From Cutaneotrichosporon cavernicola (lineage: Eukaryota; Basidiomycota; Tremellomycetes; Trichosporonales; Trichosporonaceae): a stretch of DNA of 64,000 bases. Made by a program: the position numbers and the translations under genes. The stretch spans positions 2,542,001-2,606,000 of the forward strand of contig NC_083394.1 in NCBI RefSeq assembly GCF_030864355.1, read 5' to 3'. This document shows, one piece after another, positions 1-11,272 of the stretch (positions are counted from its first letter, which is position 1; each line of letters opens with the position of its first letter). The notes beneath the pieces are model-generated. The model was not told the origin of the DNA. It did not search any database and saw nothing but the letters and a program-made list of their open reading frames with translations.

Positions 1-1459
1 GAATGGGCCCGGCCCCGTGAGGTCAAGCGCCCCCAGCGTCGGCGTCTCCTTCTGCGCCTCGACGTTGACGAGGTCCATGATCGTCGCGAGCGTGTCAATG
101 AAGATGGGGTGGTTCGGTTTGGACTTGCGCGTCAGCACGTTCACTCAGTAGCACTAACGGAGAGGACGTATTGTGTGAACTGCAGGCTTCGCCCCCCACC
201 AGAGTTCTTCCACGAGCGGCGGAACCGCTGAGGCGACCACATCATCCAGCGGCGCCAGTCCCACGCGATTGATGAGTCAAACTCGACGGCCACGACAACG
301 TTGATGTCTGGCGAAAGGAGCGTCGTCGCGTCTTCCGGCGGCACTGGTTCGCGGTTGAAGCGGAACGGTGCGCGGCGCTCGTGCCGGTGCACACCAGGGT
401 ATGGAGGCGAGAACCGCTTCGCTGGCTCCGCTTCAGTCTCATTGTCCGGCAATCCGCGCTCCCAGACGCGGCGGTTGGTCGTGTCGATGCCCTTCTCGTG
501 GTACGCGAGGATCTGCTCAAGCGCGACGAGATCTGGGTGCGTGATGCACTTCGCGTTGAGGCCCCAGAAGTATGGGTGTGCGATGGGCTGTAGTTTAGCA
601 TCCGTGGGACAACATGACGCGGCATAAACTTACCGCTGTGTCCGAGTCAGCGTACACACCGCCACTGAACAGGATGGCCATGTATCTGAAGTCAGCAATG
701 TTATGGCTACAGGACTCACCGGTAGACGTCGGCGCGCAGCACGCCAAACTCGAGCTGCTCCCATGTGTGGCCCCACGCACTCTCTTGATCGAACACGCTT
801 GCGCCGAGCCACTCGGAGACCTGTGCATCGATCTGTCCGTCGTCGGCGATAATGCTCGACCACGTTCCGCCCTTGCGCGCCGGCTCAGCCCACGCGGTCT
901 CGGGGAGGAGGGCAGCGAGCTCCTGCTCAACGGGGAGAGGAAGAAGCGCGTTCCACAGCCGATAGAGGTCCGCGACGCCCGAGTCACCGGCGCGGTCAGT
1001 GCTGAACAGCGCGCGAGGGAGCGGCGCGCCTCGTGGAGGCGCGAAGCGAGCTAGCCGCGACAATGAGTCCTCGAACGCGAGGCGGGAGGTGCTTGACGCT
1101 AGAGTGTGCGACACAAACTTTCGCAACCGCTTGGTGTACGCATCAACGCTCGCGTCAAACGTCTCACTCCCGTCGCCAAACTTGCGGGGCGCTCGCACAC
1201 TTCGAGCCGCCTTCTTCGCGTTGTAACCTCGCTGGTGAAGGGCAGCCGTGCGCGCTGCCTCGTAGCGTTCCGCAACCTCTTCGCGCGGGACTGTCCATAG
1301 TCGGGATAGCTCGTCGGCGGTGATCGTCAACCGTGGCGCGCGGCGCCATGGCGCAAAGAGGAACAGGAGCACGACAACGCCAATCACGACCTTGACTGGA
1401 TTGGAGAGGCGCATTTGACGGAGGGAGGACCGCCGCGTCATGACGTCGCGTCGTTTCAT
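1..1459 (-). CDS. OCH1: OCH1-like alpha-1,6-mannosyltransferase (GT32), C-terminus cut off by window edge
   Basis: Golgi type II glycosyltransferase that would start the outer N-glycan mannose chain. The ATG at 1457-1459 is followed by basic residues and a signal anchor (NPVKVVIGVVVLLFLFAPW, about residues 20-38). Exons on the minus strand are 720-1459, 634-685, 159-587 and 1-123 (incomplete). The second exon encodes GGVYADSDT, the DXD-bearing motif typical of GT32/OCH1 proteins. The last visible stretch has TGPGPF, matching the conserved TGP region near the family C-terminus. Two of the three introns are very short (686-719, 34 nt; 124-158, 35 nt with GTTAGT as donor). A second in-frame ATG lies six codons downstream. 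Family assignment is firm from the motif and architecture. Which of several fungal OCH1/HOC1-type paralogues this is cannot be decided here. Confidence 0.85.
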
Positions 1460-1944
1460 CACGTTAGTCGTAAGGTGCCGACCTTGAGGGGCGGCGATGA
1501 TGTGAGAGGGAGTGTAATGGAAAGGAATGGGAAGATGGATACTCAAGTCGCGGCGGAAGTTGATCTGGTTGTCGTGACGGATACTCGGGAGGATGCTGGA
1601 AAGGCACTGCCTATTGTGCTCTTTTCCCTGACCAGTCACATCTCCCCCCACGGGGTCTCAGGAGTTCAGGGCAAGACACACATTAGGGCCACGTGGAGGG
1701 CGGAAATAGTTTAAAGGGGGGTTATTAACAAGGGATTTTTATCGCAAAAAGTCACCATCTGTCGGATTCGGCGTTAAGGTCATGTCGAACGGAGATGAGG
1801 CCCTAACTCCGTTCAGGATCTGCTTGCCCATCGTCCAAGTGGTCGTTGCCATCACCGCCCGTCCGCCAACCGCCAACCCTCAAAAACGTCGATGTGAGTC
1901 GGCACCCAGCACCGCGGACACCGAGCAACATCCTAACGCCCAGC
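1460..1944. other. divergent intergenic region OCH1-like / RPS7
   Basis: 485 bp between the divergent starts of the mannosyltransferase and ribosomal protein eS7. It must carry both promoters. The RPS7-proximal part contains a short T-rich/A-rich stretch around 1711-1752. I see no RNA gene or repeat. Confidence 0.6.
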
Positions 1945-2770
1945 ATGTCGTACCAGTCCAAGATCTTCCGCAGCGCCAACGCTCCCCGCACCGCCCCCAC
2001 CGAGGTCGAGCAGCAGATCGCGCAGGCCCTTCTGGACCTCCAGACCAACGTTTCGGACCTCCAGAACGAGCTGGCTCCTCTCCAGATCTCGTCGGCGCGC
2101 GAGGTCGACGTCAAGGGCGGCAAGAAGGCGATTGTCGTCTTTGTCCCCGTTCCTCAGCTCAAGGCGTTCCACAAGATCCAGCAGCGGTAAGTCGTCCTCT
2201 CACAGCTGGACAGCCTCATGGCGCAGCCCACCCGGTACACGCCACCAGGAGATGCGCGGGTAGACGGAGGTTCTTTTTAGGGCCACCTCCCCGCGCTTTT
2301 CCTCGGTCCGCGAGTACCGGGTTCGAACGTACCCCTGTCCAGGATGCTGACTAGTTTTTCGCGATTATCAACGACACACGCCGTCGTAATGCCCAAAATA
2401 TCGTTATCCCATCAGCCTCACCCGTGAGCTCGAGAAGAAGCTCTCCGACAAGTTTGTCGTCTTCGTTGCTCAGCGCCGCGTCCTCGCCAAGGAGTCGCGC
2501 AAGTCGGGCGGCAAGCTCGGCCAGAAGCGCCCCCGCTCGCGCACCCTCACCGCCGTCCACGAGAAGACCCTCGAGGACCTCGTCTTCCCTTCGGAGATCA
2601 CCGGCAAGCGCATCCGTGTCGCTCAGGACGGCCACAAGGTCGGCAAGGTCTACCTTGACGCCAAGGACCAGAACACCCTCGAGTACAAGCTCGACTGCTT
2701 TGCCTCGGTGTACAAGGTCCTCGCCGGTAAGGACGTCGTCTTCGAGTTCCCCACCACCACCGCCGAGTAA
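1945..2770 (+). CDS. RPS7: 40S ribosomal protein eS7
   Basis: Cytosolic small-subunit ribosomal protein. Exons 1945-2186 and 2416-2770 encode 198 residues, a normal eS7 length. The N-terminus [11 protein letters not shown] and the segment ending [15 protein letters not shown] match eS7, as does the basic stretch [20 protein letters not shown] in exon 2. The intron (2187-2415, 229 nt) is long for this locus, as is common in fungal ribosomal protein genes. It has a donor GTAAGTC and ends in CATCAG. I looked for a snoRNA inside it and found no convincing box C/D pair. The start is the first ATG of the open frame and gives the family N-terminus. Confidence 0.95.
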
Positions 2771-3135
2771 TCGTTATGATCGCGGGCTATAGGGTTATGG
2801 ACGACATGCATCTCAGACGGGCTCGGCCAGTCTGCTGTACATCATAGAGCCGGTGCGGCGTGAAGGGGTTGGAGAAGGGAACAGGCGGGACTGGGCGACT
2901 GGGCCTGGTCGTGCGTGAACTGACCGTCGTTGCCTTGTCTGCAGCTGCGGGTGCTCTGAGGCCCAAGTCGCGTCCGGGGCCTGATGAGAGCGCAAAAGGA
3001 CGCAGTTCAGGAATGAATGGATGATGCTGCACCCTCGCGAGGCCTCTGACACCACCCACAGCCATCCACCACCGCGGTGCTTCACATCTTGCATCTGCTT
3101 GATCTATCAATGTCAGATGTCCTCAACAGACTAGC
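2771..3135. other. convergent 3' intergenic region
   Basis: 365 bp between the stops of RPS7 and the dienelactone hydrolase gene. It must contain both 3' UTRs. No convincing RNA gene or repeat was seen; a weak box-C/D-like pattern near 2982-3052 is listed under rejected items. Confidence 0.55.
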
Positions 3136-4340
3136 TCACGCGTTCACGCGCGCAAAGTAGTCCGCGAGGCGTTGGTACACAGCATCGAACTGCTTGCGGT
3201 TCTCGGGGTCGCTGAGGTCGGCACGGGCGCCGACCCATCCGTGGTGGCTGCGTGTTAGTCCTCCTCCTCTCGTTTCCCATCACTCAGACGCGCAACTCAC
3301 ACAGTGTCATACAATACGTAGTCGCACTCCTTGGCGAACGGCTTCTCCTTCATCTTAGCTGCGATATAGTTGACGGGTTCCGTAGGCTCGTCCTTGGACG
3401 GGTAGAACCCGAGGGGACGTGCTAGGTTGTCGCCGTCCTCGTCGGTGATCATAGCGGGGTGGCACGTCGCGCCGGAATGGAACGTGTCCGTGGCGAGCGA
3501 GAGCAGGCAGATCTTGCCGCCTGGCGTTAGCGGTTGCTCCCCATGTATTGGCAAGAGCTACAATTGCAGCCCTGCTCTACACACCCCAGCAATAGCCTAG
3601 GATTGAGACTGTCTTGTAGTCCTTCTTGAGATGCTGCGCGAACTTGATTACCTCGGGCAGGCGGTCCGAGATCTTGGCGCTGCTATCAGCTGCTTCGCGC
3701 CAGGTGAGATCTCACGTCGTCTCGAAGAACTTCTGCAAGCGTCAGCGTCAGTACGCACGTAGACATACCTTCAGCAGCTCCTTGTCGCCATCCCTCTCTG
3801 GCGGGAACGGCTTGCCCCGGAATACGTCTGGGGCGTAGAGCTTGTGCGGGATGGTGAGGGTGAGGTGGTTTGCGAGGAGGTCCCAGCCCTGTCATCAGTT
3901 GCCAGCCGAACTACGCCGCCTCACACGCAGCGACGTCTCCCTGTAGTTAGGTTCTGCAAGAGGTTGCTGTTTAAGCAGGCGCGGAGGAGTGCAGGATAGA
4001 GTGAGATGGTAGGGTGCGGTAGCGTGGTTGTAGAAGTGGGGTCTGTCTAGAACTCGCTCCAGCAGAGTGTCCACGATTGATCCGAGGGTTCACCGCCCCT
4101 TTAGCAGACGAGCACGTACCAAAACCCAAAGATGTCGTAAATGACGACGACCGCATGGTCGGCCTTCTCGGGCCCAGTCTTGCGTCAGAATGCCCACTCG
4201 GGACTCACAACATAGACCTTGTCAAAGTCGCCGACCTTCTCGTACGTCCCAGCGGCCTCGTACCCCGACTTCTGGGAGACGGGATGTGCGACTTTGGGGC
4301 GCGGTGCCTGAGGCGGGCAACAGACAGTGTCGGAGGCCAT
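3136..4340 (-). CDS. dienelactone hydrolase family protein
   Basis: Cytosolic alpha/beta hydrolase of the DLH family (PF01738 type), 257 residues. Minus-strand exons: 4209-4340, 4120-4178, 3925-3940, 3769-3888, 3716-3732, 3585-3682, 3301-3520, 3136-3247. The nucleophile motif LGYCWGGK spans the 3585/3520 junction (Cys as in DLH rather than Ser). The catalytic histidine is in YDTVHHGWVGAR near the C-terminus, and the oxyanion-side strand is AVVVIYDIFGFW. Two exons are only 16 and 17 nt, and five of the seven introns are 30-36 nt (4179-4208 is 30 nt). The reading frame closes only with these microexons, and they restore the family sequence exactly. The substrate is not inferable; fungal members act on assorted small esters. 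Confidence 0.9.
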
Positions 4341-5007
4341 TGTAGAGGAGTAATGGATGTTGCGGAGGGAGTGAAAGATGGTCCGAATGTGTTGGGGTGT
4401 GGAGAGAGCGGGGAATGTGGAGGCACCAACGTCACAGGCTTCCCTGGTCCGCGTCATACCCCCACCAGACCAAGAGTGCAAGCAGGCTGGCTGGAGCGGT
4501 GAGTGTACACTGAGTACACATTGCAGGCGGAGGCGTCTTAAAGTGCGACAGAGCATTGGCGATGTGCGAGCGTCAACGTTTGGGGAGCAGAGATGGGGTT
4601 GGGCCGTGAGAGTGGCGCAGCTGCCAGCAGGATGACTATGGCAACGTTGGATGCTGGATCGATAAAGAATAGAAGCGAGGCAGACGGAGAAAGGATGAGA
4701 GAAAGGCAACACGGGGACATGGGGAAGTGGCAGGTACATTTACACGACTACCACAGCGTGCACACTCTCATACAGCTCAGCCAAGTATGGAATGCAACCT
4801 GCCTCGTCGGTCTTCCTTTCACCCATTCTTCATCAATCCGTCCTCGTTCTCTGTCGTTCTAACCTCTAACGTGGTCGCATACGATGAGTACTTATTGAGA
4901 GGGGATCTTCCTCTTTAATCCTTCACACCCGATGTCATCCATCATCCATCCGCGTCCAAACCCATTCCTCAGTCTCCACCCAACAAACACAACAACCTGT
5001 CCGTCGC

Positions 5008-5760
5008 ATGCTGTCTAACATCTACACATCCTGGCTCAATCTCAACATGACCTCCGTCACAGCCTCCTCCGTCATCCCGAATACAGGGAAAGACTCGGTT
5101 GAGCTGGCCCCGAAGGGACCCAGCCACCCCGGCGCCTCACCGATAACCAGAAGCTGCGGCTGGGTGCTACTTCCCACGGATGATATCTCCACGACATCAA
5201 CATGTTCTCACACCCGTACGTGGTCGGGATTCCCCGCATATGGTGGTCGGCACGGTACGTTCCACGGCACACAGAGCAAGCGATGAGATATATCGAGGCA
5301 GACGGGTACCTCCGCGATGGCATAGTGTTCAGACATCCATAAGTAGCACGCGAACCATCTCACCAGCAGGTTGTGGTCATGCGGCGAGTGCATCGAGCGT
5401 GGCGTCTACGTCTATGAACTCGACAGTCGCTGGCACGAGTGGGTTGTCACCTCTGTTGCTGACTCATGGGGATAAGCCGAATCTCCTCGGCGTGCGCACT
5501 GAAATGACCTTGTCCGCGCGCTGGACGACTTGGCAGGCGAATGTGTACGCCATCAGGACCAAGTTGCACTTGAGATTTCACGGCACTTGATCAAGAGCGT
5601 CGCGATGTTTGATACTGAGCTCCCAGGCGTTCGGGGTCGCTCGACAGGAGGCCCGAGACGAGTTTCTCCGGTTTCAATTGCGCTACAAGCAGGTACCCCG
5701 TGCGCCGCTGTCCGCACAGCTCAAGGCTGGAATACCACCAATGCAATGGCATGACTCGGC
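5008..5760 (+). pseudogene. possible degenerate gene relic
   Basis: Protein-like stretches occur in different plus-strand frames and are broken by stops. One begins at 5008. Another (about 5197-5340) reads MFSHPYVVGIPRIWWSARYV and continues with a charged, helix-like sequence before a TAA. A third, about 5500-5650, reads ISRHLIKSVAMFDTELPGV. I could not connect them with canonical splice sites and I do not recognise the family. Either a decayed gene or chance open frames; the first is only slightly favoured. Confidence 0.25.
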
Positions 5761-6030
5761 CGCTGTCTCTCACAGTACCGCAGTCGCAAAAACACTCCAT
5801 ATCTTTATCAACTGGGCTGAACAATGACAAGACCGGCCATCTTCGAGCTCTCTTTAGTGCATCCAAGATCGAGTAGTGTATGAAGATTAGCAGGTGGAAG
5901 GGGTTTGCCCAGCGTATGTGCACATGACCGTAGACAAGGATTGAGAGATCCTCCAGTCCGCCATCACATGAGCCCAGGTGCAGATCCATCGTAAACCCGA
6001 GACCCGTGCATGGCCATCTGGTCTCATGAT

Positions 6031-6208
6031 CGCGACCCGTGACAGCAAAGACAATGGTGGGGGCGTCACATATCGGTGGCGGCAAGGGAGAGCACTGTGG
6101 CCCGAGTGGCCCGAGTGGTCGCGACCCGTGACAGCAAAGACAATGGTGGGGGCGTCACATATCGGTGGCGGCAAGGGAGAGCACTGTGGCCCGAGTGGCC
6201 CGAGTGGC
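6031..6208. repeat. 89-bp tandem duplication
   Basis: Two near-identical copies, 6031-6119 and 6120-6208, both beginning CGCGACCCGTGACAGCAAAG and ending in GGCCCGAGTGGCCCGAGTGG. Each copy itself ends in a doubled CCCGAGTGG unit. Confidence 0.9.
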
Positions 6209-6730
6209 TCGCCAGTAAATAGTGGCGTAGGACAGCCACAGAGCGACATCATGTGCCCAGCCGTGGCGAGCGAGCGGCTTATCGGACCCGCATAAACCCC
6301 GGATCGAGCGGTGCATCGCGCATCGCGGATACGGCCCTTGCTTTTGTGAACCGGTGTAAACGAGCGCAGGCTGAAACGCAGCCCGTGCATCGTTCCGGAG
6401 GAAATGGAAAAGATCAAGCACAAATAGGCTGGTGGCTGAGCGGTCCAAGCATGGAATTAGCCAGAGCTATCGGATAGAGCAATGGTTGATTGAGGCCCAT
6501 CTTGGCGAATTTGGCTCATGTTCGGGTCAACTTCGGGGGCGGGGCAGGGCATGCTGGTTTCTGCACCATAGATCCGAGCATTGTTGGAGTCGGACAAGTT
6601 TGCATTCCTTCTGATACAACTGTTTCTCCATACCCAGCCTCATTGCGGCGTTGTGGCGTGTACAATTTGTACAAATAAGAGTTTTCACTAACTTAGGATG
6701 TAATATGTTTTTTGTGCCAACCAATGGCGC

Positions 6731-9021
6731 CTAGTCGAGGAACGGGCGTGAGTTCATGCGCTGTGCAACCTCCCATGGGGTCAGGTCCTCGGGGTCGTTG
6801 TCGTGGTAGCGCCAGAATGTCTCCATCATGTGGCTCGCAGCCCGGTTGTCAAAACAGGCATGGGGACTGCTGTCAGCGGAATGTACATGGTGGGAATGCC
6901 GACAAGCCACGGTATTGGCCTCGGCATTGACAAGTACTCACCCAAACTCTGACAAAAGCTCAACAGCCGACTGCCGCATCGGGTCGCCTTTCGGGATGTG
7001 GAAGCCGGCAATGACTAGCGGCCAGGTCAGCCACACGATGCGGCCGTACATTGCGAGCATCTCCTTGGCAAGCTCGATGATGGCGCGCGACGCGCTCACG
7101 ATGCGTGGGTCGGATGAGCTGACGCCAAAGACGACGCGGTGCAGGCGGATCTTGGTCGCGTGGCGGTATGCAATGTTGCCGTACTGCGTGCGCGGGTGGA
7201 AGGGCGTAAAGTTGCACGCATTGTCCCACACCTTGAGCTCGGCGAGAAGGCCGTTGGCCTGCTCCTCGAGCTCCTGCTTGTCGGTGAGCATGGTCGTGGG
7301 CGCGTTCGTGAGCGTCACAGTGCCGCCAGGAGTTGTGGCAGTAGTGAGGGTTCCGCCCGACTGGATCTCGGCCATGCTACCGTTCTGAGGGAGGCGAGCG
7401 GTGGCGCGTGGTGGCAGACGGAGGAGGAGAGAGGAGACGTGCGGCTCGGCGTTGTGGTGCTCGGCGAGGACGTAACCCTTCTCGCGAACACGCGATACGA
7501 GCGTACATGCGCGAGAGATGAGGTCGACCATGCCGCGCGACATACCAAACATGCGCTCTATGCTCTCCCACTCGTTCTCGTTCATGCTCCAGCTCTCGGC
7601 CTCGAAGAACCAAGGCGTGAAAGCATCACGTAGGATCGACGGCGCGAGCTCGGTGGTCATGCACCCGAACACGTCGCGGATAGCGAGCTGCTCGAACACG
7701 AAGCGCGAAGGCGAGAGATGGTCGCGAGGCGAGTCGACAAGGAGCGCCTGGGCGCCGCCCATGCGGCTGATCAGCGACAGCACTTGTGTGATGAGCGAGT
7801 GCCATGCTTCGTCGGCGGCGAGGGACTGGCGTTAGGACAGAGGGCCGCTTATCGGCGAGATAGCCGACTCACGCTTGCAATGATGCAGCTCAGGAGCGCG
7901 GCGAGGACAAGCTCGACCTCAGTCTTGTCGATGCTCTTTGGGGTTCCGTCAGGGTTCTCTAGTGCGCAGCGCACGAGCTCGAGCACGCGCGGCCGGGTTG
8001 TGCGGGTGATGCGCCAGGCACCCTCCTGGTCGTCTGGATTGGAGACGTAGCGCAAGTGCACGGCGCCCACTGCGAGCATTGCCGTCCGAAGGGCGTCTGC
8101 CGCTGGAGATACCCTGGTAGAGTTAGATCCGTTCAAGAACACTTGCTTTTCCCGTGGCATGCGGCCTATGGACCGATGGCCGAAGGGGAAACGCCAACAC
8201 TTACCCAGGTAAATGTGTAAACGCCAGTGGCGCGTGCACGGTGAGCCATGGGTTCCAAGGGTTGTGGGGCGCCTCGAATGCGAGGATAATGTGCACGGTG
8301 CGAGACAAATAATGGCGGATAACGAGGCGCTCGTCACTGTGGGGGGCGTCAGCACGAAAAATCTCGGGGCAGTATGATTCTAGCGATAGGCGGTCACCAG
8401 CAAACTCACACAGAGGGGAAATATGGCTGGAGGAATGATCTGTGGACGTTGTCAGTAACGGGCACACCGTGTTGGTGTTGGCGTTCGCCGGAGACTACTT
8501 ACGGGTCCATCATCATCTCGGCGCGGAGAATGTCCGGAATGAGCTCAACTTGCCGCTCCTTGCCCTTTAGAGATGAAACCGTGGTCGGTAGTGACGACAC
8601 GAATGTCTCGGGGGCGTGGAACGGGAGCTTGAAGCGCCTTTTGGGAGGTTCCGAGACAGTGTGAGTACGGGGCTTGCGAGGGCGGTTCTTGCGGCGTTGC
8701 ACTGGGTCATCTGGGGGCCAAGTGCACTTGGTGGTCAGCAGAGCTCGCTCACAACAGACAGCTCTTGGCGCCACATACCTCGCGTTGTCCAATCTGACAT
8801 TTTTCGCAGATGGGCCTCAACTCGTCGCACTTGACCTTGCGGCGACGGCAAGTGAAGCAGCCCGACCTGGAGCGCTGACCTCCTGGTTCGGGAGGGGAGC
8901 CGGTAGCAGTTGGAGGGGTGAGGTCTGCGATTGTGGTGGTAGTGGTGGTGGAGTTTGTTGTTGGGTCGCCTGCGAATAGTGCTAGGAAGGGATCCATGGT
9001 GAGCTCTGGACTTGTTGACAT
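6731..9021 (-). CDS. Zn2Cys6 transcription factor with fungal-specific regulatory domain
   Basis: Nuclear DNA-binding regulator, 629 residues from ATG 9021. Exons: 8779-9021, 8503-8726, 8410-8439, 8205-8336, 7873-8113, 6942-7825, 6731-6866. The zinc cluster is GCFTCRRRKVKC DELRPICEKCQIGQRE C (Cys spacing 2-6-6-2-6); the sixth cysteine codon is the first of exon 2, so the domain is split by an intron. Basic residues follow. The rest resembles the Fungal_trans_2 middle region (pieces such as LEPHNPWN-like FEAPHNPWNPW and ALLSCIIAS). It ends NSRPFLD. ATG 8997 is an in-frame alternative start; the upstream M-like codon at 9057 is not an ATG. Target genes are unknown; its neighbours do not form an obvious pathway. 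Confidence 0.88.
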
Positions 9022-10144
9022 GATGTATGTTGAGTGTGAGAGGGAGACGGGTGACAAGGAGGAAGGGGCGGGGGGGGGGGGGGGGGAGGGAGGGGAGAGA
9101 TGGGAATGAAATGTTTAAGTGATTGAAGAAAAGGATGAGAAGGGGTTGATGAAGGGGGTGATGAAGGTTGATGTGGGGCTACTTTGCGGGGTCAAGGATT
9201 TGATACTAATGAGTAAAGATGTTCAACTTGGGGTCTCTATGGGGGGATGGTGAGGGGGAACACTAAAGGGAGCGAGTCAAAGGAGACACGCGCGCGTGCC
9301 AGTAAGGCAAAGCCATCCAACCCAACCTTCCTTCTCCTCCCCCCCCCCCCCCGCATTCAACTCGACGACAAGAGATACCTTTTCCCCAAGTTACAAACAC
9401 CGCACTTTACCCACCATTCCGATCTCTCTCTTCCCCTTGCTTTTCTCCTCTTCCCCTTTTCAACTGGACAGTGACTGGAAATGGGTTTAAGGCGGTGATT
9501 GCAGGAACAGCAAAGTGGAGGTCACGTGATCTCGGCTATCAGTTGACCGTTAGTAAGTTGTCTTGTTTTCCCTATCAGAGCCCAATAGAACTAAGGGTTC
9601 ATGTTCGAAACCCACGCTCTATCCAGGTTCCCAACTTCAAGGCCCTGGCCCCAGGTTTCTCTATTCAAAAGGTTGTCTGGATTATTAGCAAAGTGTAAAC
9701 CGGGTTGTAAATTAGAAACCTTGTGGAATAAACCCCTGAAAGCGGACGTCATTGTCCATCATAAGCCGCGGACGAGTTGGTTTACTTTACTCGCACGGAC
9801 CACTTTACTCCTTCCTCAACGCCTCGACGCCTCAAATCACCAACCGTTTCAACCCCAACCCCCTACACTTCCTGCTCGTACTGTACTCGTACTCGTACTC
9901 GTTACTCCTATACTCCGACGCCTACGACCCGCACCCGCACACTAGGTCTGGGCCGAACCCCGCCACCTCCACACTCCTCCTCCAACTCGCTTCCATCACC
10001 CTGTTACGCCACGCCATACCCCGTGCCGCACGGCTGACCACTCTCGCCACCCACCTTGATCCTCTAGTCCCTCTGGTCAAGCTCGTACCTCAACAACCCA
10101 TCCCGACTCCCTTCCGCTCCACATTCTCCAGGCTCTTCTCTACC
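9022..10144. other. divergent intergenic region with homopolymer tracts
   Basis: 1.1 kb between the divergent Zn2Cys6 and DUF4336 genes. It has a G run near 9069-9087 and a C run near 9340-9352, which could form G-quadruplexes, and a short (GTACTC)n array near 9881-9902. The frame upstream of ATG 10145 stays open and reads RSTFSRLFST immediately before it. That looks like a mitochondrial presequence but has no in-frame ATG of its own nearby. Confidence 0.5.
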
Positions 10145-11184
10145 ATGACAGACTACACAAAGCTTGCCCCAGCATCCACAGATTCCAGGGACAGTACACT
10201 GGTTATCCGTGAGGTCATCCCTGGCATGGTCACGTTTAGCCTCCCCTTTGTATGTCACCTCTCTCTCTTCTCACTTTCTCACTCTTCTATCCTCGGTGCC
10301 TTGATGGATGCCGACGCCTCCAATGCCGATCCCGGCATTAGATGCCAGCTCTGTCGCATTGGGGTGGTTACCTAACGCCGTACTAACATCAGGCTCGTTA
10401 CAGCACGCTGCCTATTGGCGGGCGGACCACTGCAGTCAACCTCGGCGACAAGGGTCTGTTTGTATACGTTTCCCACCCACTTACCGACGCAACCAAAGAG
10501 GCACTCAAGGCACTTGGTGGAGAGGTCAAGTGGCTCGTGACGCCAGACGGCGAGCATGGCATGAACATCAAGGCCTGGGCCGATGCGTTCCCCAACGCAC
10601 AGTAAGCATTTCACACTGACACCCCGGCACACCTTAACGCCAGGCCGATCGGCGTCTCACGTTTCGCAAAGGAGAAGCCTGACGTCAAGTGGGCTGGGCT
10701 CTTTGGAGCGGGTGGAGAGACCAAGCAGTACGGCTTTGAGCCAGAGGTATGACTATGACTAGCCTCAAAAGTGAGCTAAAATTCAGATCACGCTCCACCA
10801 GTGTTCGGCGCACCGCAACGACGAGCTTATGGCCATCCACCACCCGAGCGGAACGCTCATGGAGGGCGACATGATCTTCAACCTCCCCCCGACAGAACAG
10901 TATAGCCGCAGTCACCTCCCCCTCTTGTTCCGGCTGTTGGGCAGCGGGAGCTGGATGTCGCCTGGTGGAGCGATACACGATCGCATGATTGGTGGTGCTG
11001 TGTCTGACCACGAGTGCGTTGGCGGCTCCCCTCCACTTTGTGCACTGACGTCAGACTAGCGAAAAAGGAACTGGCTCCAGTCTTCGCAGCCAAGTGGGAT
11101 CGCATGATCCCCTGCCACGGCGAGGTTATTGAGTCTGGTGGCCGCGCGGCGTGGGACATGGTCTGGGGCAAGTACAAGACTTGA
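10145..11184 (+). CDS. DUF4336 (metallo-beta-lactamase-like) protein
   Basis: 257 residues from exons 10145-10249, 10393-10601, 10644-10746, 10787-11013, 11055-11184. Segments such as VNLGDKGLFVYVSHPLTDAT, PSGTLMEGDMIFNLPP and RMIPCHGEVIESGG fit the DUF4336 family, whose fold is related to metallo-beta-lactamases but whose role is unknown. The conserved late histidine-containing IPCHGEVI would be equivalent to a metal-ligand position of that fold (inference). Introns 2-4 are 40-42 nt. The frame upstream of the ATG is open and basic, so an N-terminally extended mitochondrial form from a spliced upstream exon cannot be excluded. Confidence 0.8.
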
Positions 11185-11228
11185 TTGCGTGGCTAGGGTT
11201 TCAAGACGGTAACCAAGACTGTAGTATA

Positions 11229-11272
11229 GGCCGAGGACGGAGTAGACGGAGTATAGACATCCGTCCTCGGCC
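11229..11272 (+). repeat. perfect 13-bp inverted repeat in 3' flank of DUF4336 gene
   Basis: GGCCGAGGACGGA (11229-11241) is the reverse complement of TCCGTCCTCGGCC (11260-11272), with an 18-nt loop that itself contains GACGGAGTATAGA. It starts 45 bp after the stop codon, so it would lie in the 3' UTR as a stable stem-loop. Confidence 0.85.

Larger units (their letters stand above)
4341..6730. other. gene-poor 2.4-kb region
   Basis: No intact gene is supportable between the DLH start and the Zn2Cys6-factor stop. The left 600 bp should contain the DLH promoter. A C/A-rich leader-like stretch (about 4920-5007) precedes ATG 5008, whose frame stays open for 92 codons but shows no family signature. 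The region also holds the 89-bp tandem duplication and a possible gene relic, listed separately. Confidence 0.5.

Noticed and set aside
2310..2350. tRNA-like T-loop word GGGTTCGAAC in the RPS7 intron
   Set aside because: No matching A box, no T-stem or acceptor pairing around it; chance match.
2975..3055. C/D snoRNA-like pattern (CTGATGAG ... CTGAC) between RPS7 and the DLH gene
   Set aside because: Box C deviates, the terminal stem does not pair and no guide region is evident.
5591..6085. 164-codon minus-strand open frame in the gene-poor region
   Set aside because: Runs into the 89-bp duplication, no recognisable family, no flanking exons; not enough to call a gene.
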